NCBI RefSeq assembly: GCF_020539525.1 | Contig: NZ_JACDXX010000003.1 | Coordinates: 62,001 to 126,000, forward strand | Length of the DNA: 64,000 nucleotides | DNA from: Pseudogemmobacter faecipullorum | Lineage (GTDB): Bacteria; Pseudomonadota; Alphaproteobacteria; Rhodobacterales; Rhodobacteraceae | Direction of reading: 5' to 3' | Shown here: positions 9,447 to 17,266 of the stretch, piece after piece | Position numbering within the stretch: position 1 is the first letter of the stretch | How the letters are laid out: every line of letters starts with the position of its first letter | The notes under the pieces: generated by a model | Told to the model about the DNA's origin: nothing | Seen by the model: only the letters and a program-made list of their open reading frames with translations | The model's database searches: none | Position numbers and translations under genes: made by a program

Positions 9447-9722
9447 CGCATACTCCTGATTATTGAGAGGGTGTAAGCTGGCGTCACGCTTGCTCGCCCC
9501 GTCAGAAGCCGGGTTGCGGGAGGTGTCAAACTAAAATAGTAAGAAATTGTTGCGAACTGTCACAATGCGGCTGTTCCCGGCCAGCTGCAGGAAAATTTCC
9601 CCGGCAGGAGCGGCATTTCAGCCACTCATGGACCCGAGCCCCGGTTGCACGAGAGCCTGCCCGGGGGCCCTGTCCGTGAGCCCTGTCGGGCTCTGGCTGT
9701 CGGGCGGACCGGATGAGGATCT
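9447..9722. promoter_or_regulatory. divergent control region between receptor and two-component genes
   Basis: 276 bases between the divergent starts. The AT-rich stretch 9528-9565 contains a small inverted repeat, ATTGT-N10-ACAAT (9546-9565), a possible operator for the adjacent response regulator or another factor. I could not identify a convincing Fur box by eye. Confidence 0.4.
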
Positions 9723-10454
9723 ATGTCAAAAGACCTGTTTCATATCCTGGTGGTGGATGATGCCGCCGAGATCCGCGAAAGCCTGGTGCTCTATCTGCAG
9801 CGCCAGGGCTATAGCGCATGCGCGGCCGCCTCGGTGGCACAGGCGCGTGTGATTTTGAAACAGCAGCCCTGCCAGCTGATCCTGCTCGATATCATGATGC
9901 CCGATGAGGACGGGCTGAGCTTTTGCCGCAGCCTCGCGCAGCAGGAGGGGCCGGCGGTGATCCTGGTCTCGGCGCTGAGCAGCGACAGCAATAAGATCCG
10001 CGGCCTTGATTACGGTGCCGATGACTATATTGCCAAACCCTTTAACCCGCGCGAATTGCTGTCGCGTATCGGTGCGGTGCTGCGCCGGGTCGCGCCGGAA
10101 CCGCCCGGGGCCGAAACCGCTCCGCCGCCGGGCCAGCGGCGCAGCTTTGCCGGTTTCCTGCATGACCCTCAGGCCCGGACCCTGCGTCAGGATAATGGCC
10201 CCGAACAGCGTCTGACCACCGGGGAAAACCGTCTGCTGGAGGCCATGCTGGCCCGGCCGGGCAGCGTGTTCCGGCGCGAGGAGATTACCGCTTTACTGCA
10301 GCCCGGCAGCGTCGCCTCTGGCAGCCGGGCCGCCGATAACTGCATTCTGCGGCTCAGACGCAAGCTTGGCGATGATGCGCGGGCACCTGTGCTGCTGGTG
10401 ACGGAATGGGGCGGAGGCTACCGTCTGAACGCCGGGGACATCACCCTGTTATGA
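9723..10454 (+). CDS. OmpR/PhoB-family response regulator
   Basis: 243 residues. The receiver domain (about 6-120) has the acidic pair D12/D13, the phospho-acceptor D56 in LILLDIMMP, and the conserved lysine in the AKPF motif near residue 107. The C-terminal winged-helix domain (about 140-238) ends with the usual TEWGGGYRLN. It overlaps the kinase gene by four bases (ATGA at 10451), so they are translationally coupled. Its position opposite a FepA-type receptor suggests that it activates that receptor gene when the cognate siderophore is present, as PfeR does; this is inference from context. Confidence 0.88.
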   Translation: MSKDLFHILVVDDAAEIRESLVLYLQRQGYSACAAASVAQARVILKQQPCQLILLDIMMPDEDGLSFCRSLAQQEGPAVILVSALSSDSNKIRGLDYGADDYIAKPFNPRELLSRIGAVLRRVAPEPPGAETAPPPGQRRSFAGFLHDPQARTLRQDNGPEQRLTTGENRLLEAMLARPGSVFRREEITALLQPGSVASGSRAADNCILRLRRKLGDDARAPVLLVTEWGGGYRLNAGDITLL

Positions 10455-11770
10455 AAGGGGTTTTGCCTGACAGCATTGCTGGTCGCTTTGCATTGCTGCT
10501 GATCGGCGCTTTGCTGAGCAGCAATCTGATCCTCGCTTCGATGCTGGGCCGGGCCGGTACGGCCTTTGACATGGCAATCCGCATCGAGCGCGATCTGCCG
10601 CGTCTGACCAGCCTCGTCAAAGCGCTGGAACTTGGCGACCGCGAGGCGGGGCTGACGCTGCTCGGGCGCTGGAGCACGCGCTATACACATTTTTCGGTCG
10701 ATAAAGAGCCGCTTGGCCGGAGCCAGAGCCGCGGCGATGAGGCGCTTGCAGCCCAGGTCCGTGAGATTTTGCCCTATAATCCGGTGCAGATTACCACCGG
10801 CGGCCTCGTCAGCGCCGGAGAGGAGGGGGGGGCGGCCATGCTGGGGCTCTCGGTGCAGCTTGGCTATGGGCCAAGGGCGAGCGAATGGCTGAATCTGCGG
10901 GTGCTGCCGCTGCCTGCGACCCGGGCCTGGCCGCAGAAATGGGCGTTTTTCCTGCCCTTCCTGGCCTCTCTGGTGGCGGTGCTGATCGCTGGCCTGTGGT
11001 TTTTACGCCAGATCACCCGGCCGCTGCGGCAGATGACCCTGGCGGCAACAGCGGTCGGGGCAGGGGATCACCGGCTGCGCCTGCCGGAAAGCGGCCCGGG
11101 CGAATTGCGGCAGATGGCCGGCGCGTTCAATGAGATGCAGCGGCAGATCTCGCGTTTTGAGGCCGACCGGCAGCAGATGCTGGCCTCGATCGGTCATGAT
11201 CTGCGCACGCCGATCACCAGCCTGCGGCTGCGCACCGAGCTGCTCGGGGATGACCAGCAGCGCGAACCGATGATCCGCACTCTGGATGAAATGGCGGTGA
11301 TGGCCGCGGATATCACGCTTTTCGCCCGCGATATGCAGATGGCAGAACCGGTGCAGAGCATCGATCTGGCGGCGTTGCTGGGGCAGATCTGCAGCGAGCG
11401 CGGGCTGGATTTCCACGCAGCCGAAGCGCTGCACCTCAAGCTGCGGCCGGTGGCTTTGCGGCGGGCAGTGAGCAATCTTATCGACAATGCACAGCGCTAT
11501 GCCGGCCATGCTGAGATCAGCCTCGAGGCCAGCGAGGGCGGGGCGGTGATCCGGGTGTGCGACAGCGGTCCGGGCATCCCGCCGGGCGAGCTGGCAGGGA
11601 TCACCGAACCCTTCCGGCGCGGCGAGGCCAGCCGCAACCGGCAGACCGGAGGCTATGGCCTTGGCCTGTCGATCGCAGGCCATATCGCCGGTGCGCATGG
11701 CGGAGAGCTGCGGCTCAGCAATCGCCAGCCCCGGGGCCTCTGCGCCGAGCTGCGCTTGCCGCTGCTATAG
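10451..11770 (+). CDS. membrane sensor histidine kinase paired with the upstream regulator
   Basis: 439 residues from the ATG overlapping the regulator stop. TM1 lies at about residues 10-32, followed by a periplasmic sensing domain of about 140 residues, TM2 (FLPFLASLVAVLIAGLWFL), a HAMP domain, the HisKA box SIGHDLRTPITSLRLRTELL with the phospho-histidine, and an ATPase domain with N box SNLIDNAQRYAG, G1 DSGPGIP and G2 GGYGLGLSIA. All catalytic motifs are present. It probably senses a periplasmic signal such as a ferric siderophore and phosphorylates the regulator; the signal is inferred from the neighbouring receptor. Confidence 0.88.
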   Translation: MKGVLPDSIAGRFALLLIGALLSSNLILASMLGRAGTAFDMAIRIERDLPRLTSLVKALELGDREAGLTLLGRWSTRYTHFSVDKEPLGRSQSRGDEALAAQVREILPYNPVQITTGGLVSAGEEGGAAMLGLSVQLGYGPRASEWLNLRVLPLPATRAWPQKWAFFLPFLASLVAVLIAGLWFLRQITRPLRQMTLAATAVGAGDHRLRLPESGPGELRQMAGAFNEMQRQISRFEADRQQMLASIGHDLRTPITSLRLRTELLGDDQQREPMIRTLDEMAVMAADITLFARDMQMAEPVQSIDLAALLGQICSERGLDFHAAEALHLKLRPVALRRAVSNLIDNAQRYAGHAEISLEASEGGAVIRVCDSGPGIPPGELAGITEPFRRGEASRNRQTGGYGLGLSIAGHIAGAHGGELRLSNRQPRGLCAELRLPLL

Positions 11771-11796
11771 CGCCGGAGCGAGAGGCGGTTCCCTGG

Positions 11797-11818
11797 CGCC
11801 CGGTGCAGGCACCGGGCG
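11797..11818 (+). terminator. hairpin after the sensor kinase gene
   Basis: A perfect 9-bp stem (11797-11805 with 11810-11818, loop CAGG) is followed by a modest T-containing stretch (TGTTCCTT). It is a probable terminator for the two-component operon. Confidence 0.6.
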
Positions 11819-12080
11819 TGTTCCTTGAGCGCCGGCGGCTGACGGAGGGGCGGTGCCTGTGCCGCAAAGCCGATGACAGATCCTGCCGAAAACCTCTGAG
11901 AAGCAGCCCGGCGCCGAGGGTCCTGCTGCATGCCATTCAGTGCAGAGCCGAATGGGCGAAGAGCAATGTTTGACAGCCTGTAAATCTATGAGAGCGACAG
12001 CTGGGGGGAAAGCGTCTGGAATTAAAATCTACGCCATTAATTCTGGTGTAAATTTAATCACTTATGCTGTTTTGCCAAAG
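11819..12080. other. gene-free stretch left of the integrated element
   Basis: No supported gene. Composition shifts to AT-rich from about 12015, just left of the attachment repeat. In the uninterrupted chromosome this would have been the DNA directly downstream of the tRNA-Ser gene. Confidence 0.5.
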
Positions 12081-12094
12081 TGGCGGAGAGGGTG
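12081..12094. repeat. left attachment site (attL core)
   Basis: The 14-base sequence TGGCGGAGAGGGTG is identical to the last bases of the tRNA-Ser gene at 27847-27860. The flanking bases differ on both sides. On the outer side at 12049-12067 is a 19-base block matching 16 of 19 positions with 27823-27841 next to the other copy. Confidence 0.88.
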
Positions 12095-12252
12095 TCCGAC
12101 ATGCTTTGGGTTTATCTAATTAAATTTATTAAATATCAATAACTTACACAATCACTGTATAGCTGAATGTATATCAGGATGTATAACAAATTTTCTTGCG
12201 CCTCGAATCAACCTATGGGATTCTGTTCCGGTAGTGTTCTTACGAGTATCGC
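12095..12252. promoter_or_regulatory. AT-rich left end of the element, upstream of the portal gene
   Basis: 158 AT-rich bases without a gene, likely holding the promoter of the first structural operon. Two copies of ATGTATA occur at about 12167 and 12180. The last 21 bases before the portal ATG (12232-12252) match 16 of 21 bases of the sequence in front of the head-tail connector gene (16943-16963), and both lack a normal Shine-Dalgarno sequence. Confidence 0.45.
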
Positions 12253-13464
12253 ATGGGTATCATGTCCAGCCTCGCCCGCATTGCCGGGCGAGGCGTTTCT
12301 GAAAAGAAGTCTATCCGCCTGACCGATCCGGCAGCCTTGCCGCTGTTCGGCATCGCGCCTTCCGCCTCGGGCATCACTGTCACCGCAGCCAGCGCGATGC
12401 GGGTTCCGGCTGTTCGCCGGGCCGTCTCGCTGATCGCTGAATCCGTCGCCACGCTGCCGTTCAAGGCCTATGCCGAGAACAAGGACGCGGCCAAAGATCA
12501 CCCTGCTTATTCGCTGGTGCATGACTGGGCCAATGACTGGACCAGCGCCGAGGAACTGCGCGAACTGCTGACCGCTGATGCGCTGCTGACCGGCCACGGC
12601 TTTGCCCAAGTGGTCCGCGTTGAAGGGCGTCCGGTGGAACTGCACCGCATGGACCCCGGCGCGGTGAGTATCGACTATGACGACTTTGGCGAACCGTCCT
12701 ACCGGGTGCAGTTGAAGAACGGCGGCAACGCGGTTCTGGCCCACCATGACGTTTTGCACATCCAAGGGCTTCGGGGCGTCTCGCCCATTGTGCTGGCGCG
12801 TGAGGCTATCGCTTTGGCTTTGGCAGCCGAAGGCCACCTTGCGGGCTTCTTCAAGAACGGTGGGCGTCCCTCGGGTGTAATCCTGCACCCGAACAAGCTG
12901 GACGCTGAGACCGCGAAGAAGCTGGCGGCAAGCTGGTTCCAATCGCATGGCGGCGAACAGTCCGGCTCTACCGCCATTCTGGATGAGGGCATGGCCTTCA
13001 AAGAGATCGCGGTGAAGCTGGCAGACGCCGAGTTCTCCGAAGTCCGGCGTGAACAGGTGCGCGAGATCGCCCGCGCCTTCAACGTGCCGCCAGCGCTGCT
13101 CTATGAGCTTTCGCGTGGCACTTGGTCCAACTTCGAGCAATCGCACCGCGACTTTCTCACCGGCACCCTGCGGCCTTGGATTGCCCGCTGGCAGGCTGCC
13201 TATACGCGGGTGCTGCTGACGCCAGAGGAACGCGCTTCCTTCTACATCGAGGCGACGCCCGACGATCTGCTGTCTGTCGAGTTTGCGGCCCGTGCCACCG
13301 CTTACAGTCAATATCGCGCCATGGGTGCCATGACCGCAAACGAGGTGCGCAGCGGCCTGAATCTGGCCGCGCTGCCCGAGGGCAATGAATTGTCCAACCC
13401 CTTCACCACCACGCCGGACGCAAAGCCCGCTCCGGCTGCCCCCAAGGATTCCCAAGATGAATGA
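12253..13464 (+). CDS. phage portal protein, HK97 family
   Basis: 403 residues. The sequence has the HK97-type portal pattern: VTAASAMRVPAVRRAVSLIA near the N-terminus, DPGAVSIDYDDFGEPSYRVQ, the motif HHDVLHIQGL, and FNVPPALLYELSRGTWSNFE before the C-terminal crown-like region. It would form the dodecameric ring through which DNA enters the capsid. It is the first gene of the left structural operon, an unusual position because portals normally follow the terminase. The next gene overlaps its last eight bases. A second possible start lies four codons downstream (MSSLAR). Confidence 0.9.
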   Translation: MGIMSSLARIAGRGVSEKKSIRLTDPAALPLFGIAPSASGITVTAASAMRVPAVRRAVSLIAESVATLPFKAYAENKDAAKDHPAYSLVHDWANDWTSAEELRELLTADALLTGHGFAQVVRVEGRPVELHRMDPGAVSIDYDDFGEPSYRVQLKNGGNAVLAHHDVLHIQGLRGVSPIVLAREAIALALAAEGHLAGFFKNGGRPSGVILHPNKLDAETAKKLAASWFQSHGGEQSGSTAILDEGMAFKEIAVKLADAEFSEVRREQVREIARAFNVPPALLYELSRGTWSNFEQSHRDFLTGTLRPWIARWQAAYTRVLLTPEERASFYIEATPDDLLSVEFAARATAYSQYRAMGAMTANEVRSGLNLAALPEGNELSNPFTTTPDAKPAPAAPKDSQDE

Positions 13465-13792
13465 CCAGATCAGCCACCGCGCTTTCTTCGGTGACGCGGA
13501 ATATACCTTCACCCTGACCGACCCCATGCTGGCCGAGCTTGAAAAGATCACCGGCCTTGGTGTCGGTGCGCTCTACTTCCAGATGCTCAATCTGGCCTAT
13601 CCCGCCGAGTATCTGCGCGAGATCATCCGGCTTGGCCTGATCGGTGGCGGGATGAACCCGGAACAAGCCAAGCGCCTCTGTGATGCTTATGGCGTCAACC
13701 GTCCGCTGGCCGAGGTGCTGGGGCTGGCCTTTGAGATCATGGCTGCCCGCTGGGGTGCCAAGGCCGATGAAGCGCTGCCGGTGGCCGCATGA
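13457..13792 (+). CDS. GTA-gp10/TAC_11-like tail assembly chaperone candidate
   Basis: 111 residues from the ATG at 13457, which overlaps the portal stop. The pattern of an N-terminal beta region (DAEYTFTLTDPMLAELEKIT) followed by helices (YLREIIRLGLIGGGMNPEQA and PLAEVLGLAFEIMAARW) resembles the small GTA gp10 / phage TAC_11 family, thought to assist tail assembly. Its position between portal and capsid genes is unusual, as such genes normally sit just before the tape measure. The call is by pattern only. Confidence 0.6.
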   Translation: MNDQISHRAFFGDAEYTFTLTDPMLAELEKITGLGVGALYFQMLNLAYPAEYLREIIRLGLIGGGMNPEQAKRLCDAYGVNRPLAEVLGLAFEIMAARWGAKADEALPVAA

Positions 13793-15291
13793 GCGACCGG
13801 ATCGAGATCAAGGCTGCGCTGACTGTCTCTGACGCTGGTGAGATCACCGGCACCGCATGGCCCTTCGGCACACCTGACCGGGTGGGCGATGTGATCGAGA
13901 AGGGCGCTTTCACCGGCCCGGCCACGCTGCCGATGCTCTTTGCCCATGATCAGGGCCAAGTGATCGGCGTCTGGGAAGAGATCAGCGAGACCGATAGCGG
14001 CCTGACCGTCAAAGGCCGTCTGCTGGTGGATGATGTGGAACGCGCCCGCGAGGTCCGCGCCATGGTCAAGGCGGGCGCTGTCTCGGGACTCTCCATTGGC
14101 TTTGTCACCAAAGACGCCAAACGCCACGCCAAGGGCCGCACGATCAACGCCCTAGAACTGCATGAAATCAGCATTGTTGCGGTCCCGGCCCATCCGGGGG
14201 CGCAGATTACCTCTGTCAAATCTGTATCGAGTGAAAAGGATTCACCCTTGGAAAACCAAGACGACCAAACCCCGGCCAATGCGCCGGAAATCGACCTGAA
14301 AGCCTTCAACGCGGTCCTGTCGCGTTTGGATAAGCTGGAAGCCAAAGGCCAGCGCCTTGGCGCACCTGCCATCGTGCAGGGCGTAGAAGATCGCAAAGCC
14401 TTTGTCAGCTTCCTGCAATCCGGCCAAATCGACCAAAAGGCGCTGACCGTTGCAGCCGATGCCCCGGCCTATGTTTTGGCCCCGGAAGAGACTTCGGGCG
14501 AGTTCATTCGCAACTTGGTCGAGTTCAGCCCGATCCGGGCTATCGCGGATGTGCGCAGCACCGGCAGCCATACGATCCTGCTGCCCAAGCGCACCGGCAT
14601 CACTAATGCCGTCTGGGTGGGTGAGACCGCGACCCGCACCGCTTCTGAACCGACCTTCGTCCAGATGCAGATCGAGGTGAAGGAAATCGCAACCCATGTG
14701 GACCTGTCGCTGCGGATGCTGGAAGATTCCGGCAACGTGGAAGCAGAAGTCCGCCTTGCGCTGGCAGAAGACTTTGGCGCGAAAGAGGCGCTGTCCTTCG
14801 TCAAAGGCAGCACCGCCGTTGAACCGACCGGCTTTATGACCGCAGCGGGTATTGCCGAGACGAACAACGGCCACGCCACTGTTCTTTCCGCAGAGGCGCT
14901 TATCTCGCTGATGTATGCCATGCCCGCGACTTACCGCAGCCGTGGTGCTTGGGTGATGAACGGCAGCACGCTGGCCGCCATCCGCAAGCTGAAGGATGGC
15001 AACGGCAACTTCCTCTGGCAGCCGAGCTATCAAGCAGGCCAACCGGAAACGATCCTTGGTTGCGCGGTGGTGGAAGCCATCGACATGCCGGACATTGCCG
15101 CTGCGGCCACGCCGATCATCTTTGGCGACTTCAAGGCTGGCTATCGGATCTATGACCGCGTGTCGCTGGACGTGCTGCCCGATCTGCTGACCCAGCGCAC
15201 CACTGGGCTTGCCCGCTTCCATGCCCGCCGCCGGGTGGGGGCTGGCGTGGTCCGCACCGATGTCTTCCGCAAGCTGAAGATGAGCGCCTGA
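13789..15291 (+). CDS. prohead protease fused to HK97-type major capsid protein
   Basis: 500 residues in one frame. Residues 1-145 are an HK97-type prohead protease: DRVGDVIEKGAF, a histidine in LFAHDQ and a serine in GAVSGLSIGF, ending with the typical LHEISIVAVPAHPGAQI. A charged linker and a short coiled coil (LKAFNAVLSRLDKLEAKGQR, about 165-185) follow, then the capsid domain with RNLVEFSPIRAIADVRST, WVGETATRTASEPTFVQMQI and YRIYDRVSLDVLPDLLTQRT. The protease would mature the shell and cut itself away. An in-frame TTG at 14248 behind AAGGA may also start a separate capsid protein of 347 residues. Confidence 0.88.
   Translation: MSDRIEIKAALTVSDAGEITGTAWPFGTPDRVGDVIEKGAFTGPATLPMLFAHDQGQVIGVWEEISETDSGLTVKGRLLVDDVERAREVRAMVKAGAVSGLSIGFVTKDAKRHAKGRTINALELHEISIVAVPAHPGAQITSVKSVSSEKDSPLENQDDQTPANAPEIDLKAFNAVLSRLDKLEAKGQRLGAPAIVQGVEDRKAFVSFLQSGQIDQKALTVAADAPAYVLAPEETSGEFIRNLVEFSPIRAIADVRSTGSHTILLPKRTGITNAVWVGETATRTASEPTFVQMQIEVKEIATHVDLSLRMLEDSGNVEAEVRLALAEDFGAKEALSFVKGSTAVEPTGFMTAAGIAETNNGHATVLSAEALISLMYAMPATYRSRGAWVMNGSTLAAIRKLKDGNGNFLWQPSYQAGQPETILGCAVVEAIDMPDIAAAATPIIFGDFKAGYRIYDRVSLDVLPDLLTQRTTGLARFHARRRVGAGVVRTDVFRKLKMSA
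14234..14250 (+). promoter_or_regulatory. internal ribosome binding site and TTG start inside the protease-capsid gene
   Basis: AAAAGGA (14234-14240) lies seven bases before an in-frame TTG (14248-14250), exactly in the linker between the protease and capsid domains. It could start a free capsid precursor beginning MENQDDQTPANAP. Confidence 0.45.
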
Positions 15292-15297
15292 TCGGCT

Positions 15298-15906
15298 ATG
15301 ACTAAGGCGCTGCAACCCGCGACCGAGATCCTGCTACAGATCGGCACCCATGCTGTGACGCTGCGGGCTTCGCTGCGGGTGACAGTCGCCCTTGAAGCTT
15401 TGCCGGGCGGTATCGCGTCCCTTTGGGATGGCATCGCCCGGCAGAAAATTACCGCACTGCATTCCGTCATCCGGGCGGCATCGACCGACCGCCAAGAGGC
15501 CGAGAGGCTTCTGGCCCATGCAGCAAGCCTTCCGCTGGTGCAGTTTCTTGGCCCTGCACAGGCGGCTTGTCTCGCCCTTCTGGCGTCCATCCTTGCGCCA
15601 GCCGAGGGCGAGGCAACCCCATCACGGGCCCCCAAATCCGACCCCATGCCGCTGTCCCGGTTCTTCACCGAACTGTTCAGCCAAGCAACAAGCTGGCTGC
15701 GCTGGCCGCCCTCTGAGGTCTGGAACGCGTCTGTGGCGGAAATTGTCACCGCACTGGAAGCCCGCGCTGAGCGTGAGTTGCGGCAGGCTGGTATCCAGCC
15801 CGAGAATACCCCGGCCAAGACCGAACAGCGCCAAGCCAATATCGCGGCAGGGCTGGATCCTGATTTTGACCGGGCCGGGCTGGCGCGTCTGAAAGCGATG
15901 CGCTGA
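15298..15906 (+). CDS. possible double tail-assembly-chaperone-like protein
   Basis: 202 residues. The first 90 or so residues (HAVTLRASLRVTVALEALPG ... LWDGIARQKITALHSVIRAA) resemble the GTA gp10/TAC_11 pattern. The C-terminal part (LSRFFTELFSQATSWLRWPP then EVWNASVAEIVTALEARAE) resembles the short GTA tail chaperone that follows gp10. It therefore looks like a fusion of the two proteins that are adjacent genes in gene transfer agents. The start follows the capsid stop by six bases. Function is inferred from pattern only. Confidence 0.45.
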   Translation: MTKALQPATEILLQIGTHAVTLRASLRVTVALEALPGGIASLWDGIARQKITALHSVIRAASTDRQEAERLLAHAASLPLVQFLGPAQAACLALLASILAPAEGEATPSRAPKSDPMPLSRFFTELFSQATSWLRWPPSEVWNASVAEIVTALEARAERELRQAGIQPENTPAKTEQRQANIAAGLDPDFDRAGLARLKAMR

Positions 15907-16253
15907 TGCCTGCGCCACCGCGCCTCTGTTCCTGTGGTGCCATTGTGGCCACTGGCAGCCTCTGCGCCTGCCAGCGCGACCGTATCCGTGTCCGAGGCCG
16001 CCGCCATGACGCCCGCCGCCCGAACAGCCGCCAGCGGGGCTACACACGCGAATGGGAAGCGCTGCGGGCCGAGTTCCTGCGCCTGCACCCGACCTGTGCT
16101 TTCTGCGGCTGCGGTGCCGAGGTTGTGGACCATATCAAGCGCCACCACGGCGACCGCACATTGGTGATGAACTGGAACAACTTGCAAGCGTTGTGCAAAC
16201 GGTGCCACGACTCTGAGAAGCAGAGGCAAGAGCGGGCCAATGTCGGAGCGTGA
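15906..16253 (+). CDS. HNH endonuclease
   Basis: 115 residues. After a basic N-terminus with a CSCGAIVATGSLCAC zinc-ribbon-like segment comes the HNH fold: LHPTCAFCG, EVVDHIKRHHGD, WNNLQALCKRCHDSEK. Cysteine pairs, the DH pair, the central asparagines and the last histidine are all present. Phage HNH proteins of this type act with the large terminase in cutting DNA at cos sites. Here it is separated from the terminase genes by six genes. It overlaps its neighbours at both ends. Confidence 0.85.
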   Translation: MPAPPRLCSCGAIVATGSLCACQRDRIRVRGRRHDARRPNSRQRGYTREWEALRAEFLRLHPTCAFCGCGAEVVDHIKRHHGDRTLVMNWNNLQALCKRCHDSEKQRQERANVGA

Positions 16254-16722
16254 CCTGTGGCAAGAAGTGCTGCTGTGCGCGATCAATGATGCCCTGAACG
16301 CCCCCACGACAAGCGCAGGCGAGTCCCGGCGCATACGACAGGCCCAAGAGGCCCGCGATTACCTGACCACGCCGAGCGATGATCTAGCCGAGGTGTGCAG
16401 CCTTGCGGGTATCGAGATGGACGCCCTGCTTGAACGGATGCGGAAGCGTTTGGCTGATGCAGCTCCTCTGCCACCTATGCCAAAGCTTTCACCAGTCAGA
16501 TTGCAACCAACCCGGACGCGGAACAGGCGGCTGGAACATGGAGGGGCATCGCTGACAGTCAGGGAGTGGTCAGAGCGCACAGGTATTTCAGCCGGTGCGA
16601 TACATGCGCGATTACGAAGCGGCTGGACAGTATCGGATGCCCTGTCAGTGCCGCAGAGTGCATCGCACCAGCGCCGAGGCCAGATGAGCGCCAACATTAT
16701 CACCATGGGTGAGAATCCCTGA
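16240..16722 (+). CDS. phage protein with C-terminal helix-turn-helix-like segment
   Basis: 160 residues. The N-terminal part (about 1-80) is helical and not recognised. The C-terminal part contains LTVREWSERTGISAGAIHAR followed by LRSGWTVSDALSVP, a helix-turn-helix-like pattern seen in many phage proteins that recognise DNA. It overlaps the HNH gene by 14 bases. A DNA-binding role in packaging or regulation is possible. Just downstream (16774-16830) is a degraded copy of the same motif. Confidence 0.5.
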   Translation: MSERDLWQEVLLCAINDALNAPTTSAGESRRIRQAQEARDYLTTPSDDLAEVCSLAGIEMDALLERMRKRLADAAPLPPMPKLSPVRLQPTRTRNRRLEHGGASLTVREWSERTGISAGAIHARLRSGWTVSDALSVPQSASHQRRGQMSANIITMGENP

Positions 16723-16942
16723 CCAACAGATAATAGGCCGAGCGCACCTGCCTGAACTGGCTTACCACTCGCGAGAGACACAAGAAGGGCTGGCCAGTGG
16801 CGGATGTGCTGCGGGTGGCGCGGGTATCTCTTAATTCCGGCCCCGTTCAGGGAACCGGCGTGTGGTCCTTCGCACAAGATACGCCGGAATATAACTTTTT
16901 CAGGATTCACACGTCACGCGGGTAATGTTACATTATAACAGT
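16723..16942 (+). promoter_or_regulatory. spacer with degenerate motif copy and promoter-like region
   Basis: About 220 bases between the two structural operons. One frame at 16774-16830 reads RERHKKGWPVADVLRVAR, which resembles the end of the preceding gene (LRSGWTVSDALSV) and is probably a decayed duplicate. The right part turns AT-rich, with TATAAC at 16935-16940 as a -10 candidate close to the next gene. Confidence 0.35.
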
Positions 16943-16963
16943 TAGTGCTGTTACGAGTGTTTC
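16943..16963 (+). promoter_or_regulatory. conserved upstream motif of the second structural operon
   Basis: The 21 bases before the connector ATG match 12232-12252 before the portal ATG at 16 of 21 positions (core TTACGAGT). They partly overlap an inverted repeat TAACAG-N6-CTGTTA (16936-16953). It replaces a normal Shine-Dalgarno sequence and may be an operator or activator site. Confidence 0.5.
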
Positions 16964-17266
16964 ATGTCCGTTCCCTTGCCCCTGATCCGGGCGCACCTGA
17001 ATCTTGACGACGACCGCGACCCCGATCTGCTGAGCCACTATGCGAATGTGGCAGCGCTCTGGGTCGCGGCCTATACCGGCCAAGCCTTCACCGCAGACAA
17101 TGCGCTGATGGTGCAGGCGGCGCTGCTGCTGGTCGCGCACCAGTATGAAAGCCGCGAGGGCGTGACCTTCGCAAACCCCTATCAGCTTCCCTTCGGCGTT
17201 CATGATCTGCTGTCGCCTCTGAAAGAGCGCGTGACCGGCCACCAGACCGCGCCAGAGGCCGCATAA
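16964..17266 (+). CDS. head-tail connector protein (gp6-like)
   Basis: 100 residues. The start LPLIRAHLNLDDDRDPDLLS and the helical middle (AALWVAAYTGQ ... ALMVQAALLLVAHQYESREG) are the standard signature of phage head-tail connector proteins of the gp6/YqbG group, ending in the common YQLPFGVHDLLSPLKE. It would sit under the portal as the first neck ring. It is the first gene of the second structural operon. Confidence 0.88.
   Translation: MSVPLPLIRAHLNLDDDRDPDLLSHYANVAALWVAAYTGQAFTADNALMVQAALLLVAHQYESREGVTFANPYQLPFGVHDLLSPLKERVTGHQTAPEAA

Noticed and set aside
12081-12094. A second tRNA-Ser gene at the left end of the element
   Set aside because: Only the last 14 bases of the tRNA are present; no anticodon arm or other stem can be formed. 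It is an attachment site copy.
15906-16253. HNH protein as a restriction or defence nuclease
   Set aside because: It is embedded by overlapping frames between capsid and DNA-binding phage genes and has the size and motifs of packaging HNH proteins.
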